DNA of 53,852 nucleotides from Kosakonia oryziphila. GTDB lineage: Bacteria > Pseudomonadota > Gammaproteobacteria > Enterobacterales > Enterobacteriaceae. A program made the position numbers and the translations under genes. Numbering within the stretch: the first letter of the stretch is position 1; each line of letters starts with the position of its first letter. The DNA lies in NCBI RefSeq assembly GCF_900094795.1, contig NZ_FMBC01000036.1:1-53852 (forward strand), given 5' to 3'. Below the pieces are notes generated by a model. It had not been told where the DNA came from, searched no databases, and saw nothing but the letters and a program-made list of their open reading frames with translations. This document shows, one piece after another, positions 44,271-53,599 of this stretch.

Positions 44271-46525
44271 CGCACGTTTAGCGAATATACCGCAGGCAGA
44301 GCACCCGCAGTTGCCAGGATCTCCAGCCGAACGCTCAATGCTGTCAGTGGTTCGGCGAACCGGTGCTGGCAGACGGAATGGTGATTATCCCGTACTTCAG
44401 CCAGGAGTTTATCGCCCGCCCACAGGCGGTAGTGCGTAATACAGTGTGGCGTCACAGCGTAGTAATGGCCCATTTGTACCGACTCCATGGCGTTATCAAA
44501 GTCGTTGTCCTGCACCAGCGTCAGATGATGGATCTGGCGTGGTGTGGCCCAACGCCAGACGATCTCCGGGGTCGGATCGTTAGCATCCGGCGTCCAGCCG
44601 TTGATCTGCTGCTCCGGGCGCAGACGTCCGTTAAGCACATTCTGTACGCTCCACGCAGTTAATGGCTGGCTGAGACGCAGGGCAGGCATAATTTGTTGCG
44701 GATGACGGCGCGGCAGCCAGAAGTCGAACTCATCGACGCCATAATCGCCATCGACAACCTGACGAGTGTGTTTCGCCACGCGTGCATTCAGGCTGTTAAA
44801 TACCGTCATCATGCCGGGCAGATGAGTATCCGTCAGAGCGATCTCTATACCATCCTGCGCGTTGAAGGCGATAAACAGATACTGGTCGCGCTCGCTCTGC
44901 CAGCGGAATGACAAGGTGTGCCAGGTTTCGCCGGAAACCTGTAATACACACTCGTCGTATTGATAATCAGGGGTGAAATTTCCGGCACGCGCGCTGCCGA
45001 GCAGGGATACTGCCAGAGTTTGCGGCGTTTTGGCCCGCAGAAACAATGAGATATCCGGCAATGGTGCGCCTGCCTGTGCTGGCAGCAGCAGTGCCATCCG
45101 GCCTGTTAATGCGTGCCAGCGACCACTGGCAGGAAGTTCAGTTAATTGGTATTCGCTACTGGCGCTGACCTCTGCCCCGCACGCTGGATCGTTCAGCCAG
45201 TGCCGCGGAATATAGCAGCCGTTAACCTGTAGCTGCCGTTGCAGTAAGCCGATGTGTGTAGGCTCCGCCAGTTCGCGTGGGGTAAGGTGCTCTGTTTTAC
45301 AAAGTGCGGCGGCGCGTCCCACCACTTCACCCAGCAGGCCGCAGGTGCACATCACGCGGGCGCTGCCAAATGCGACATGGGAGGCGGAAATCAGCCTGCC
45401 GGTGAGGAACAGATTGTCCAGCGAGCGGCTATAAAGGCTGCGAAATGGAATGGTGTAGGTGCCTTTGCTGTGAAACTGGCGGCAGCCGTCGTGAGTGCTG
45501 TAAACGCCATCAGCCGGATGCAGGTCGATCGACCAGCCACCGTATGCCACGGCATCGTAGTGATCGCGTTGTTCGATAATATCCTGCTGGCACAGTAAAT
45601 GATCGCCAAGGAATCGGCGGCTCTCGCGCTTGCCAGGAATTGCGCCTACCCATTCGATGGTCATATTGGCGGCTTCCGGGAAGTTGCCGGAGTTTTTAAT
45701 GTAAGCCCAGACGCCCCAGACGATTTTCCACAGTTCCCATTTAATCTCTTCGCTTTCATGTACGGTATCAAGGCGGCCTCCCCACTCCAGCCACCACAAA
45801 TCACAACCGTTGAGTGTTGATGTCAGCCGCTTGTAGCGCGGGATCTCGGTTATATCTTGCAGCGCAAAAGAGGGCGACACAAAGTTGACCGGTCCATCGG
45901 TTTGTTTGGTATAGAAATAGATCGAATGGCCCAGCTTATGCCCGAAATGATCCCCCGGCGCCATCTTCTCACCCAGCTCTTGTGCGTCTTCTGCGCCCTC
46001 GCGATATTCAGCGCCCGCCAGAAAACCCAACACACCATCGCCAGTGGCGTCGCAAAACTGTGCCGCATTTACGCTGTAAAAGGTTTCGTTGATCGGATTG
46101 AAGGCTTTAATGCGGGTAATGTGCCGCTGCTCTTTTTCCACTTCATAAACGGCAGTATTCAGCAAAAGCGTTAACCCCGGCTGGCTTTTTGCCAAATCCA
46201 GCAGGACCAGATCGAACATCACCGGGTTGCCTTCTTTGTTGCGCCAGAGGTTCTCTTCCATGATTTGGCCCATGATACCGCCTTCGCGCGCCCAGCGGTT
46301 ATTGTTCCCCATATGCGATGTGGCACCATTCGCCCACAGCCTTACTTCGCTGGACGCATTCCCACCAGGCACTGGCCTGTCCTGAATCATTACCACTTGT
46401 AAGCCGTCGCGGGCAGCCGCAAGAGCGGCGCAAAGACCGGCAAGGCCACCGCCTGCGACTAACAGATCGCAGTACAGATGCAGCGTCGGAAAGGTTCTCG
46501 CCTCGCTATGGGGAAAGATCTTCAT
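44267..46525 (-). CDS. FAD-dependent oxidoreductase with C-terminal beta-sandwich
   Basis: About 752 residues from ATG 46525 (MKIFPHSEARTFPTLHLYCD), chosen because AAGGA lies about 10 bases upstream. The FAD-binding start DLLVAGGGLAGLCAALAAAR has GxGxxG, and DGLQVVMIQDRPVPGGNASS follows; the LFLTGRLISASHVAFGSARV block near residue 400 closes the FAD site. It belongs to the FAD_oxidored (PF12831-type) family. Residues from about 480 on are beta-rich and carbohydrate-binding-like. Its substrate is not shown. It is divergent from an IclR-type regulator with only 65 bases between them, a typical catabolic pair. Confidence 0.85.
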   Translation of the reverse strand: MKIFPHSEARTFPTLHLYCDLLVAGGGLAGLCAALAAARDGLQVVMIQDRPVPGGNASSEVRLWANGATSHMGNNNRWAREGGIMGQIMEENLWRNKEGNPVMFDLVLLDLAKSQPGLTLLLNTAVYEVEKEQRHITRIKAFNPINETFYSVNAAQFCDATGDGVLGFLAGAEYREGAEDAQELGEKMAPGDHFGHKLGHSIYFYTKQTDGPVNFVSPSFALQDITEIPRYKRLTSTLNGCDLWWLEWGGRLDTVHESEEIKWELWKIVWGVWAYIKNSGNFPEAANMTIEWVGAIPGKRESRRFLGDHLLCQQDIIEQRDHYDAVAYGGWSIDLHPADGVYSTHDGCRQFHSKGTYTIPFRSLYSRSLDNLFLTGRLISASHVAFGSARVMCTCGLLGEVVGRAAALCKTEHLTPRELAEPTHIGLLQRQLQVNGCYIPRHWLNDPACGAEVSASSEYQLTELPASGRWHALTGRMALLLPAQAGAPLPDISLFLRAKTPQTLAVSLLGSARAGNFTPDYQYDECVLQVSGETWHTLSFRWQSERDQYLFIAFNAQDGIEIALTDTHLPGMMTVFNSLNARVAKHTRQVVDGDYGVDEFDFWLPRRHPQQIMPALRLSQPLTAWSVQNVLNGRLRPEQQINGWTPDANDPTPEIVWRWATPRQIHHLTLVQDNDFDNAMESVQMGHYYAVTPHCITHYRLWAGDKLLAEVRDNHHSVCQHRFAEPLTALSVRLEILATAGALPAVYSLNVR

Positions 46526-46590
46526 AATCTTGTATCCTTCTTTACTGGCGGTAAAATCGAATTCTGAGCAATCCAGGAAGCGAATCCTTA

Positions 46591-47283
46591 ATGTCCTCAC
46601 AACCTAACCAAAGTCTGATTGACGGTATCCGCTGCCTCCAGTATCTGGTTTCCAGTGGTCGCGCCATTGGTTGCCGCGAGCTGGCTCGCCTGATGGGCAT
46701 TAACACCACGCGCGTTAACCGGTTGCTGATGACCATGGCGTCGATCGGCCTGACCATGCAGGATGCTCAGCGACGTTATTTGCCAGGGCCTGGTATCCAT
46801 GCGCTGGCGGCGCAGGCGATTCGCGGGTCGGCACTTTTCTCCCAGGCACTCCCTCTGCTTGAACGCTATGCGCCGAAAGACATCGTGGTGGCGATGGGCG
46901 TGCTGTGGGAGGATCAGGTCATTTATATCTATCACTCCAAACCTGGTAGCCAGGTCAGCCAGGCGCTGGCCGGTTTTCACATGCTGCCCGCCTGGCAATC
47001 CGTCATCGGCATGTCGCTGCTGGCGGCGGAAAGCGATGATGAACTGCAAAAACGCTTTACTGACGAGCAGTGGCAGCAACTTGGCCCACATGTGGCTCTG
47101 CAGCGTCAGCATGGTCATGTGGTCTGGCATCATGACGATGGCGAAGTGTCGATGGCCAAACCCCTCGGCGCACACTCTGCGGCGCTGGCCTTTGCCGGGA
47201 TGTGGAACATTGAAGACGCTGAAGTCGAAATCCGCTTGCAGGCGCTTCATACACTGGCCAGTCATCTGACGGAAAAGGCCTGA
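46591..47283 (+). CDS. IclR-type transcriptional regulator
   Basis: A 230-residue regulator with an N-terminal helix-turn-helix (residues about 8-60, GCRELARLMGINTTRVNRLL, with the second helix INTTRVNRLL) and a C-terminal IclR effector domain (PKDIVVAMGVLWEDQVIYIY, MLPAWQSVIGMSLLA). AGGA precedes the ATG. It very probably controls the divergent FAD enzyme gene; the ligand is unknown. The 65-base gap must hold both promoters and the operator. Confidence 0.88.
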   Translation: MSSQPNQSLIDGIRCLQYLVSSGRAIGCRELARLMGINTTRVNRLLMTMASIGLTMQDAQRRYLPGPGIHALAAQAIRGSALFSQALPLLERYAPKDIVVAMGVLWEDQVIYIYHSKPGSQVSQALAGFHMLPAWQSVIGMSLLAAESDDELQKRFTDEQWQQLGPHVALQRQHGHVVWHHDDGEVSMAKPLGAHSAALAFAGMWNIEDAEVEIRLQALHTLASHLTEKA

Positions 47284-47367
47284 CAGATTTATTGCCCTTG
47301 TGTTTCTTTTATAGAAACAATAAGCGAAATGCAAAAAGGGTGGTCAGAAACTGTGAAAAGGATCGGC

Positions 47368-47391
47368 AAAAAGCCGCGGGCTGAGCGCGGC
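47368..47391 (-). terminator. Terminator of the gshB-yqgE-ruvX unit
   Basis: GCCGCG / CGCGGC stem (47373-47378 with 47386-47391) lies downstream of ruvX; on the minus strand it is followed by TTTTT (47372-47368), an intrinsic terminator. Confidence 0.8.
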
Positions 47392-47434
47392 GTTATTCAG
47401 GTGAGGTTGCTACAAAACCTAACTGAAGAGGGGA

Positions 47435-47851
47435 TCAGGCGTGCTGCTCGAAATAGCTTTCGAGGATGATCACGGCGGAGGCGGAATCAACGCTGCCTTT
47501 GTCGAGCGCGCGAAAACCTCCGCGTTCGAACAAACCGGCACGCGCTTCTACGGTACTTAACCGCTCATCATGCAGCGTAACTTTCACGCCAAAACGACCG
47601 TGCACTTTGTTGGCAAAATTGCGTGCGCGCGCCGTCAGCAGTTGTTCGGTATCATCCATATTGAGTGGTAAGCCGACGATAACTGTTTCCGGCTGCCACT
47701 CTTTCAGTAATTTTTCGATAAGTTTCCAGTCTGGCGTGCCATCCTGCGCTTTCAGCGCGGTGAGTGGACGCGCCGTTCCGGTAATGCGTTGCCCAATGGC
47801 GACGCCAATGCTTTTGGTGCCAAAGTCAAAGGCCAGCAAGGTTCCGCTCAT
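47435..47851 (-). CDS. ruvX: Pre-16S rRNA nuclease / Holliday resolvase-like RuvX (YqgF)
   Basis: A 138-residue RNase H-fold protein: [18 protein letters not shown] with catalytic Asp near the start, [13 protein letters not shown] and [16 protein letters not shown], and [14 protein letters not shown] at the end. It takes part in processing the 5' end of 16S rRNA. The start shares its A with the end of yqgE (47851). Confidence 0.97.
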   Translation of the reverse strand: MSGTLLAFDFGTKSIGVAIGQRITGTARPLTALKAQDGTPDWKLIEKLLKEWQPETVIVGLPLNMDDTEQLLTARARNFANKVHGRFGVKVTLHDERLSTVEARAGLFERGGFRALDKGSVDSASAVIILESYFEQHA

Positions 47852-48414
47852 CAGGCGTGCCCCGCTACGCCAGGCATAGTGGAGATATCGATACCGATAA
47901 GTTTTGCCGCTTCGCGCCAGCGGTCGGCGATTGGCGTTTTGAACAGAATGTTGAGATCGGCCGGGGCGGTGAGCCAGGCGTTATCCATGATCTCTTGCTC
48001 CAGTTGCCCTTTTTCCCACGAGGCGTATCCCAGTGCGACCAGCACCTCGCTCGGCTGTTCTGCCGTTCCAAGGGTTTCCAGTACATCGCGTGAGGTGGTG
48101 ACCACGGTATTATCCGAAACGCGAATGCTGGAAGCGAATGTGGCGGGCGGCGTATGCAGGATAAAACCACGATCTTCCGCCAATGGGCCGCCCAGCAGCA
48201 CCGGCTTGTCCAGGCGGATGGCCGGATCACGCTGTTCTGGCTGGATTTTGAGTTTTTCCAGGACACCGTCAACTTTCAGGTTTTCCAGAGGCTTATTAAT
48301 AATCAGCCCCATTGCACCTTCGTCGTTGTACTCGCAGATATACACTACCGAGCGCCGAAAGAGAGGATCCCGAAGAGCAGGCATGGCAATAAGAAAGTGA
48401 TGCTGTAAATTCAT
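47851..48414 (-). CDS. yqgE: YqgE, AlgH-like protein
   Basis: 187 residues from ATG 48414 ([20 protein letters not shown]), the E. coli start. Family blocks are [26 protein letters not shown] and [16 protein letters not shown]. Function unknown, conserved with ruvX. It overlaps ruvX by one base and is separated from gshB by 118 bases. Confidence 0.96.
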   Translation of the reverse strand: MNLQHHFLIAMPALRDPLFRRSVVYICEYNDEGAMGLIINKPLENLKVDGVLEKLKIQPEQRDPAIRLDKPVLLGGPLAEDRGFILHTPPATFASSIRVSDNTVVTTSRDVLETLGTAEQPSEVLVALGYASWEKGQLEQEIMDNAWLTAPADLNILFKTPIADRWREAAKLIGIDISTMPGVAGHA

Positions 48415-48500
48415 TGTCAGAGGTTCTGTTTCCTGGTTCAAAAAAGCGACAGCCTAGTATGGGGGGAAAGCGCAGATCTGTCACCTGGCAATGCTGTCAT

Positions 48501-48518
48501 GGCGGGATCCTTCCCGCC
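48501..48518 (-). terminator. Hairpin between gshB and yqgE
   Basis: GGCGGGA-TCCT-TCCCGCC, a 7-bp perfect stem just after the gshB stop. No T-run follows on the minus strand, so it may slow rather than end transcription. Confidence 0.45.
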
Positions 48519-48532
48519 CTGTTGCGCTGAGA

Positions 48533-49480
48533 TTATTTACCCAGACGTTTTTCGATGGCATCCATCAGCATACCCGTGATGGAGATCGGGAATTCAGCCT
48601 CAATTTCACGCACGCAGGTCGGGCTGGTAACGTTAATTTCGGTTAGACGGTCGCCGATAATATCCAGGCCAACAAAAATCAGCCCTTTGGCTTTCAACAC
48701 CGGCGCGACTTTGCGCGCAATCGCCCAGTCGCTTTCGCTTAACGGACGCGGTTCACCGCGGCCGCCCGCTGCCAGGTTGCCGCGGGTTTCGCCACCCTGC
48801 GGAATACGCGCCAGGCAGTAAGGAACCGGTTCACCGTCAACCACCAGCACGCGCTTGTCGCCGTCTTTGATCGCTGGCAGATAGTTTTGTGCCATGCAGT
48901 AACGGCTACCCAGTTCGGTCAGCGTTTCAGTAATCACTGACAGGTTCGGATCGCCCTCTTTGACGCGGAAAATTGACGTGCCGCCCATGCCGTCCAGCGG
49001 TTTAAGGATGATGTCGGTATGCTTTTGCCAGAATGCTTTCAGCTGTGCTTTATTGCGCGTAACCAGCGTTTCCGGCGTCAGATCCGGGAACCAGGCGGTG
49101 AACAGTTTTTCATTACAGTCGCGCAGGCTCTGCGGCTTATTAACGATCAGCGTACCTTTCTCTTCTGCACGCTCAAGAATGTAGGTCGCATAGATATACT
49201 CGGTGTCAAACGGCGGATCTTTACGCATCAGGATGGTGTCCAGATTGGCCAGCGCTATATCCTGTTCACTACCGAATTCGTACCATTTGTCGTAGTTCTG
49301 TTCGACGGAAAGCGTGCGGGTGCGGGCGCGGGCTTCACCATTGATCAGGTAAAGATCCGCCATCTCCATATAGTGCAGCTCATAGCCACGGCGCTGTGCT
49401 TCCAGCAGCATGGCAAAGCTGGTGTCTTTTTTGATGTTAATGTCCGCGATGGGATCCATCACGATGCCAAGCTTGATCAT
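48533..49480 (-). CDS. gshB: Glutathione synthetase
   Basis: 315 residues from ATG 49480 (MIKLGIVMDPIADINIKKDT). It is an ATP-grasp enzyme: NKPQSLRDCNEKLFT, DIILKPLDGMGGTSIFRV (glycine-rich ATP loop), GDKRVLVVDGEPVPYCLARI and VGLDIIGDRLTEINVTSPT with the metal and product contacts. It joins gamma-glutamylcysteine to glycine. rsmE ends 13 bases upstream. Confidence 0.97.
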   Translation of the reverse strand: MIKLGIVMDPIADINIKKDTSFAMLLEAQRRGYELHYMEMADLYLINGEARARTRTLSVEQNYDKWYEFGSEQDIALANLDTILMRKDPPFDTEYIYATYILERAEEKGTLIVNKPQSLRDCNEKLFTAWFPDLTPETLVTRNKAQLKAFWQKHTDIILKPLDGMGGTSIFRVKEGDPNLSVITETLTELGSRYCMAQNYLPAIKDGDKRVLVVDGEPVPYCLARIPQGGETRGNLAAGGRGEPRPLSESDWAIARKVAPVLKAKGLIFVGLDIIGDRLTEINVTSPTCVREIEAEFPISITGMLMDAIEKRLGK

Positions 49481-49493
49481 TCTGCTTCTCCTT

Positions 49494-50225
49494 TCAACCC
49501 AGGTCGCCAAAGCGGACCTGAAGCGCGGTGATGGCGGTAAGTGCCGTAGTTTCTGTACGCAATACGCGTGGCCCCAACAAAATATCCGTAAACTGATAGC
49601 GAGCGGTCATCGCGATCTCATCGGCAGAGAGGCCACCTTCCGGGCCTATCAGCAATCTGATGCGCTCAACTGGCAGCGGAAGCGTGTTAATGCTCTGGCT
49701 GGCGCGCGGATGCAGGTTCAGTTTCAGACCGACATCTTCTTCGGCACACCACTCTTCCAGATCCATCACCGGGCGAATTTCCGGCACACGGTTACGACCA
49801 CACTGTTCACAAGCGGCAATGGCGATTTTCTGCCACTGCTGGAGCTTTTTGTTCAGGCGCTCGGCGTCAAGTTTAACCCCGCAGCGCTCAGAAAAAAGTG
49901 GCGTAATGAGGCTTACGCCCAGCTCGATTGACTTCTGAATAGTGAATTCCATCTTTTCGCCGCGCGACATCACCTGGCCCAGATGGATATGCAGCGGGGA
50001 TTCACGATCATCCACTTCGCTACGCAAAATTTTGACTATCACGCTTTTCTTATCCGCGCGAACAATCTCGGCGTCGAATACCTGATTGGAGCCATCGAAC
50101 AGTTGAATAGCCTGGCCCGACCCCATACGTAGCACGCGGCCAACGTGGTTTGCGGCATCTTCGCTCAGCGCGATTTCATGGCCCGGCTGAAGAGGTTCAG
50201 GGTGATGGATGCGGGGAATACGCAT
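49494..50225 (-). CDS. rsmE: 16S rRNA m3U1498 methyltransferase
   Basis: A 243-residue SPOUT-class methyltransferase: [18 protein letters not shown] start, then [20 protein letters not shown] and the knot motif [17 protein letters not shown] with [16 protein letters not shown] at the end. It methylates U1498 of 16S rRNA. gshB follows closely on the same strand. Confidence 0.97.
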   Translation of the reverse strand: MRIPRIHHPEPLQPGHEIALSEDAANHVGRVLRMGSGQAIQLFDGSNQVFDAEIVRADKKSVIVKILRSEVDDRESPLHIHLGQVMSRGEKMEFTIQKSIELGVSLITPLFSERCGVKLDAERLNKKLQQWQKIAIAACEQCGRNRVPEIRPVMDLEEWCAEEDVGLKLNLHPRASQSINTLPLPVERIRLLIGPEGGLSADEIAMTARYQFTDILLGPRVLRTETTALTAITALQVRFGDLG

Positions 50226-50309
50226 GTTTTGAAGTTCCGTCTGTCAGTCGATGCAGCGGCCCATGGGTGGAAAGTGCGCCGCTGCACCTATCAATAATCA
50301 GTTGTCGCC

Positions 50310-50369
50310 AGGCTGTGTCCCGTAATTGTACCCAGCGTCGCCACCACGACCAATTACGGGACACAGCCT
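50310..50369. repeat. 60-bp perfect inverted-repeat element between rsmE and endA
   Basis: AGGCTGTGTCCCGTAATTG (50310-50328) is the exact reverse complement of 50351-50369, with a 22-base loop (50329-50350). The 19-bp stem has no T-run on either side, so it is not a standard terminator. It looks like the ends of a short mobile repeat (MITE-like) or insertion-sequence terminal repeats left together; I do not recognise the family. Confidence 0.85.
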
Positions 50370-50377
50370 AGTGTAGG

Positions 50378-51076
50378 TTAGCTCTTTCGCGCCATGCAAG
50401 CGCGCTGCACATAAGGGTTGTGGTTACCCTGCACCTCGGCAATGCGCGCATCGCGCGTACACTCCCAGTCGGTTACTGGATACTGCTTATCCCACGCCGT
50501 AAACAGTTGCGTTTGCTGGCGTGAAAGGCTGAGCTGATATTGATCGCGCATATAGAAGTAGGTCCGGGCAATCGCCCCACGGGCGCGGGCTGGCGGCTCA
50601 GCGAGCTTTGCTTTGAAATCAATCTTCATGTCGCACTGGCCATACTGCCCGTCGCCGCCATTCCACTGGCTATACATAAAGTTGCCGCGATCGCCATTCA
50701 CTTCACCGACGGCAGGTTGCAGGTTGTGCATATCGCTTTCAATCTTGCGATAGACCGGATCTTTGGTGCAGTTTTTCCGTCCGCCATCCTGCCAGCACTG
50801 GCGCAGATGGCCGAACTGCCATGCAGGCATCACATGTTCCCATTCAATGCGGCTGGCGCGGTTTTCGTTTTTTCGCACCTTATAACCGCAGGATGCGAGG
50901 TCAACCACTCCTTTTTTACCCTGCCAGTTAATTTTGCAACCGCAGTAGAAGTCGCCCGGAGCGTCGGCGTTAACTTTTACTCCAGCCGCTTTTGCCTGGG
51001 CAAAGCTGTTTATGCCATCCGCCGCGAAAGCGGGAATGGCGACCAGTGTGATGAAAAGTGAGAAAAGACGAAACAT
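50378..51076 (-). CDS. endA: Periplasmic DNA-specific endonuclease I
   Basis: A 232-residue protein with signal peptide [19 protein letters not shown]. Mature part: [34 protein letters not shown] with the catalytic His, and [18 protein letters not shown] with the Asn/Arg of the active site. Cys residues fit the disulfides of the enzyme. It cuts double-stranded DNA in the periplasm. The 60-bp inverted repeat lies directly after its stop. Confidence 0.96.
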   Translation of the reverse strand: MFRLFSLFITLVAIPAFAADGINSFAQAKAAGVKVNADAPGDFYCGCKINWQGKKGVVDLASCGYKVRKNENRASRIEWEHVMPAWQFGHLRQCWQDGGRKNCTKDPVYRKIESDMHNLQPAVGEVNGDRGNFMYSQWNGGDGQYGQCDMKIDFKAKLAEPPARARGAIARTYFYMRDQYQLSLSRQQTQLFTAWDKQYPVTDWECTRDARIAEVQGNHNPYVQRACMARKS

Positions 51077-51162
51077 AGCGAACTCCCTGGGAAACGAGTT
51101 CGCAACGTAGCGGAAGGTGTTGTCTGATGCAATCAGTAAGCGCAGAAAATTTCTTAATGGAT

Positions 51163-51669
51163 TCAGTTAGTCGTGTCGGCAATAAGCGGTTCGCCACAGC
51201 GTACACAGCGATAAACGGCCTCGCCACGCAGCACACGGTTGTGTCGGCGCACCGTAAGCTGGTGCTGCTGGCATTGACAATGGTATGGGAAAGTATTGAA
51301 TCGTACCGATTCCAGTTCGAACTGGTGCGTGCGGCGAGCAGGGACGCCAAGTACGCTTTCCATCATCCATTTCCACTCCTTGCCATGCGGGGCAACGCGG
51401 CCGAAACGTTTCCACACCAGCAGATGCGCCAGCTCATGCGGAACCACTTCTTCAACAAACGCCTGCTGGTTTTCCAGCAGCAGCACGGGGTTGAGACGGA
51501 TTTCGTAATCTGCAAGCCAGGCGGTACCTGCCGCTGTGCCACGCTGTTGATACACCACTTTAGGTTCGGGATAGCTGCGCCCCAGTTTCTGGTTCGCAAG
51601 GGCAAGTTTATCCCGCAGGCTCTGCATAACGGCTTGCTGGATGGCGATGGGGAGACGGGGTGTTTTCAT
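51163..51669 (-). CDS. sprT: SprT family zinc-dependent protein
   Basis: 168 residues from ATG 51669 ([20 protein letters not shown]), the E. coli start; longer frames run into the galP end. The metalloprotease motif HELAHLL is in [16 protein letters not shown], and a zinc ribbon-like end has CQCQQH and CVRCGEPL. Bacterial function is unclear; the eukaryotic relative cuts DNA-protein crosslinks. It sits between galP and endA as in E. coli. Confidence 0.95.
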   Translation of the reverse strand: MKTPRLPIAIQQAVMQSLRDKLALANQKLGRSYPEPKVVYQQRGTAAGTAWLADYEIRLNPVLLLENQQAFVEEVVPHELAHLLVWKRFGRVAPHGKEWKWMMESVLGVPARRTHQFELESVRFNTFPYHCQCQQHQLTVRRHNRVLRGEAVYRCVRCGEPLIADTTN

Positions 51670-51718
51670 AGTTGCAGAGAATAGGACTGACGAAGCGCGA
51701 GTGCAACAGGCAAAACAG

Positions 51719-51742
51719 AGGCTTCCTCCGCAGAGGAAGCCT
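51719..51742 (-). terminator. galP terminator
   Basis: AGGCTTCCTC pairs with GAGGAAGCCT (10-bp perfect stem, loop CGCA) just after the galP stop; the minus strand continues CTGTTTTGCC, a short T-run. Confidence 0.8.
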
Positions 51743-51748
51743 GAAGGG

Positions 51749-53143
51749 TTAATTGTGGGAACCGATCTCGCGCAGCGGACGACCACGCATCAGGTTACGC
51801 TCGATGTGCTCCAGCGAAACGTGTTTGGTTTCCGGTACCAGCCACAGAGTCAGCACTATGAACAGCAGGTTCAGCGCGCCATAAACCCAGAAGGTATTGG
51901 CATTGCCCAGCGAGTTCAGCATCGTCAGGAAGGTTGCGCCGACGATCATATTGGCAATCCAGTTAGTGGCAGTTGAGCAGGTAATACCGAAGTCGCGGCC
52001 TTTCAGCGGCTGGATTTCGGAGCACAGCACCCAGATCAGCGGACCGGCGCTCATGGCAAAACCCACAATGAACATCAGCAACATGGCGACTGCAAAGTAC
52101 TGCGTTGAAGGTGAGTGGATGCCGAGGTGCAGCATCGTACCGAGGATCCCCATCCCGGCGGCCATGACCAGGAAGCCCAGCACCAGCGTCGGTTTACGTC
52201 CCCAGCGGTCTACCAGACCGATAGCGATAAAGGTTGCCAACACGTTGGTCAGACCAACGATAACGGTGCCCCACATCTGTTCGTTGGTGTTGCTGTAACC
52301 CGCCAGTTCAAAGATTTTCGGCGCGTAGTACATGATGACGTTCATGCCGGTGAACTGCTGCATGATTTGCAACAGCACGCCGAGGAATACTGCGCGGCGG
52401 AAATGGGTGTTCTCTTTAAACAGCGCCCAGCCGGTCTGTTTCACTTTCAGACTTTCACGGATCTCTTCCAGCTCGTTTTTCGCTTCTGCGCTGGTGTCAC
52501 GCAGGCGCAACAGCACGCGCTCAGCATCGTGGAAGCGGCGTTTAGCGGCAAACCAGCGCGGGCTGTCTGGCAGGAAGAAGACGCCAATCAGTAGCAAAAT
52601 AGCCGGAATGATGATCACGCCCAGCATCCAGCGCCATTCGCCGCTGTAGCTGAAAGCCGTATCCGAGAGATACGCGCCGAGAATACCGATGGTGATCATC
52701 AACTGATACATGGAGATCATGCTGCCGCGAATTTTTTCCGGTGCGATCTCGGAAAGGTAGAGCGGCGCAGTATAAGAGGCGACCCCAACGGCCAGGCCAA
52801 GCAGCACGCGGGAAATAATCAACACTTCCACATTTGGCGCGGCGGCAGAACACAGCGACCCTGCGACAAACAGTACGGCACCAATCATCAAACTTTTTTT
52901 ACGTCCCAGGCGCCAGGAGAGCCAGCCGCTGCCGACAGCACCGACAGCGGCGCCAAACATCATTGAACTGACCACCCACTCCTGTGTATGTGAGCTAATT
53001 TGAAAGTCTTTGGTGATAAAGGGCAGAGCACCAGCAATAACCCCAATATCCAGACCAAAAAGTAATCCTGCCAGTGCAGCGAGGAAACAAACAAAAAAGG
53101 TCATCGCCTTGTTTGAATGCCTCTGTTTTTTATTGTCAGGCAT
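51749..53143 (-). CDS. galP: Galactose:H+ symporter
   Basis: 464 residues from ATG 53143 ([20 protein letters not shown]), the E. coli length. It is a 12-helix sugar porter of the major facilitator family: [16 protein letters not shown], the [15 protein letters not shown] loop, [32 protein letters not shown], and the PETKH end of the sugar transporters. It imports galactose and glucose with H+. Upstream is a Gal operator and CRP site. Confidence 0.97.
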   Translation of the reverse strand: MPDNKKQRHSNKAMTFFVCFLAALAGLLFGLDIGVIAGALPFITKDFQISSHTQEWVVSSMMFGAAVGAVGSGWLSWRLGRKKSLMIGAVLFVAGSLCSAAAPNVEVLIISRVLLGLAVGVASYTAPLYLSEIAPEKIRGSMISMYQLMITIGILGAYLSDTAFSYSGEWRWMLGVIIIPAILLLIGVFFLPDSPRWFAAKRRFHDAERVLLRLRDTSAEAKNELEEIRESLKVKQTGWALFKENTHFRRAVFLGVLLQIMQQFTGMNVIMYYAPKIFELAGYSNTNEQMWGTVIVGLTNVLATFIAIGLVDRWGRKPTLVLGFLVMAAGMGILGTMLHLGIHSPSTQYFAVAMLLMFIVGFAMSAGPLIWVLCSEIQPLKGRDFGITCSTATNWIANMIVGATFLTMLNSLGNANTFWVYGALNLLFIVLTLWLVPETKHVSLEHIERNLMRGRPLREIGSHN

Positions 53144-53180
53144 GATGCCCTCCATTGTTGTATTGGTTGTTCCGGTGACA

Positions 53181-53186
53181 AAAATA
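53181..53186 (-). promoter_or_regulatory. galP -10 box
   Basis: On the minus strand TATTTT lies at 53186-53181, predicting a start near 53174. That puts the CRP centre at -41.5, the class II position. Confidence 0.6.
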
Positions 53187-53206
53187 GGTCAGTCACCGGC
53201 AAAATT

Positions 53207-53224
53207 AAGTGACTTACATCACAT
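53207..53224 (-). promoter_or_regulatory. CRP site of galP
   Basis: AAGTGACTTACATCACAT has GTGA-N6-TCAC (core 53209-53222), centred at 53215.5. It is 19 bases from the Gal operator centre. Confidence 0.75.
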
Positions 53225-53226
53225 GA

Positions 53227-53242
53227 GTGTAATCGATTACAT
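53227..53242. promoter_or_regulatory. Gal operator (GalR/GalS)
   Basis: GTGTAATCGATTACAT fits the GTGNAANCGNTTNCAC consensus at all fixed positions but the last. Centred at 53234.5, about -60.5 of the predicted galP start, where the external operator sits in the gal operon. Confidence 0.85.
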
Positions 53243-53564
53243 TCCGACAAGACCGGCAATGTAAATAAAAGTGTTAAATATTATAGGATTGTTTACGTTA
53301 AAAGGTGAATGTAATGGGGAAGTTTCAGACTAAACCGAAACGTAATGTAACACACCTGCTTTGCTCCTTTTTCAAAAAGAAAAATCTGAAAAAAATCAGC
53401 GAGGCGGCGGGGTGTAATCGCTTTCAGAAAAATACCAGGAGGGTATTAACAAGTATAGACAGCGAAAATAACTGTGCTGCAAGGACGAGAAATGTAAAAG
53501 GCCAGCACGAGGCTGTAATGCCGATCAGTTAAGGATCAGTTGACCGATCCAGTGGCTGTGTAAG

Positions 53565-53599
53565 AATCCGGAAACGCTCACTCGTTTCCGGATTTTTTT
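53565..53599 (+). terminator. IS4 internal terminator upstream of transposase
   Basis: AATCCGGAAACG pairs with CGTTTCCGGATT (12-bp stem, 53565-53576 with 53583-53594) and is followed by T residues. It lies just before the transposase ATG, where it would stop transcription reading in from the flank. Confidence 0.85.

Larger units (their letters stand above)
53144..53515. other. galP upstream region up to the IS4 end
   Basis: This 372-base stretch has the galP promoter, CRP site and Gal operator in its first 100 bases. The rest, up to the IS4 end at 53516, is AT-rich; the small open frame 53305-53532 crosses into the IS and has no ribosome site, so it is not called. No MetJ-box pattern of a metK promoter was seen. 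The E. coli neighbour metK would lie beyond the IS. Confidence 0.6.

Noticed and set aside
47301..47319. TGTTTCT / AGAAACA hairpin after the IclR gene
   Set aside because: Seven-bp AT-rich stem with no T-run; too weak to call as a terminator or operator.
53305..53532. 75-residue frame on the + strand upstream of IS4
   Set aside because: No ribosome site, Lys/Asn-rich low-complexity product, and it ends inside the IS4 terminal region.
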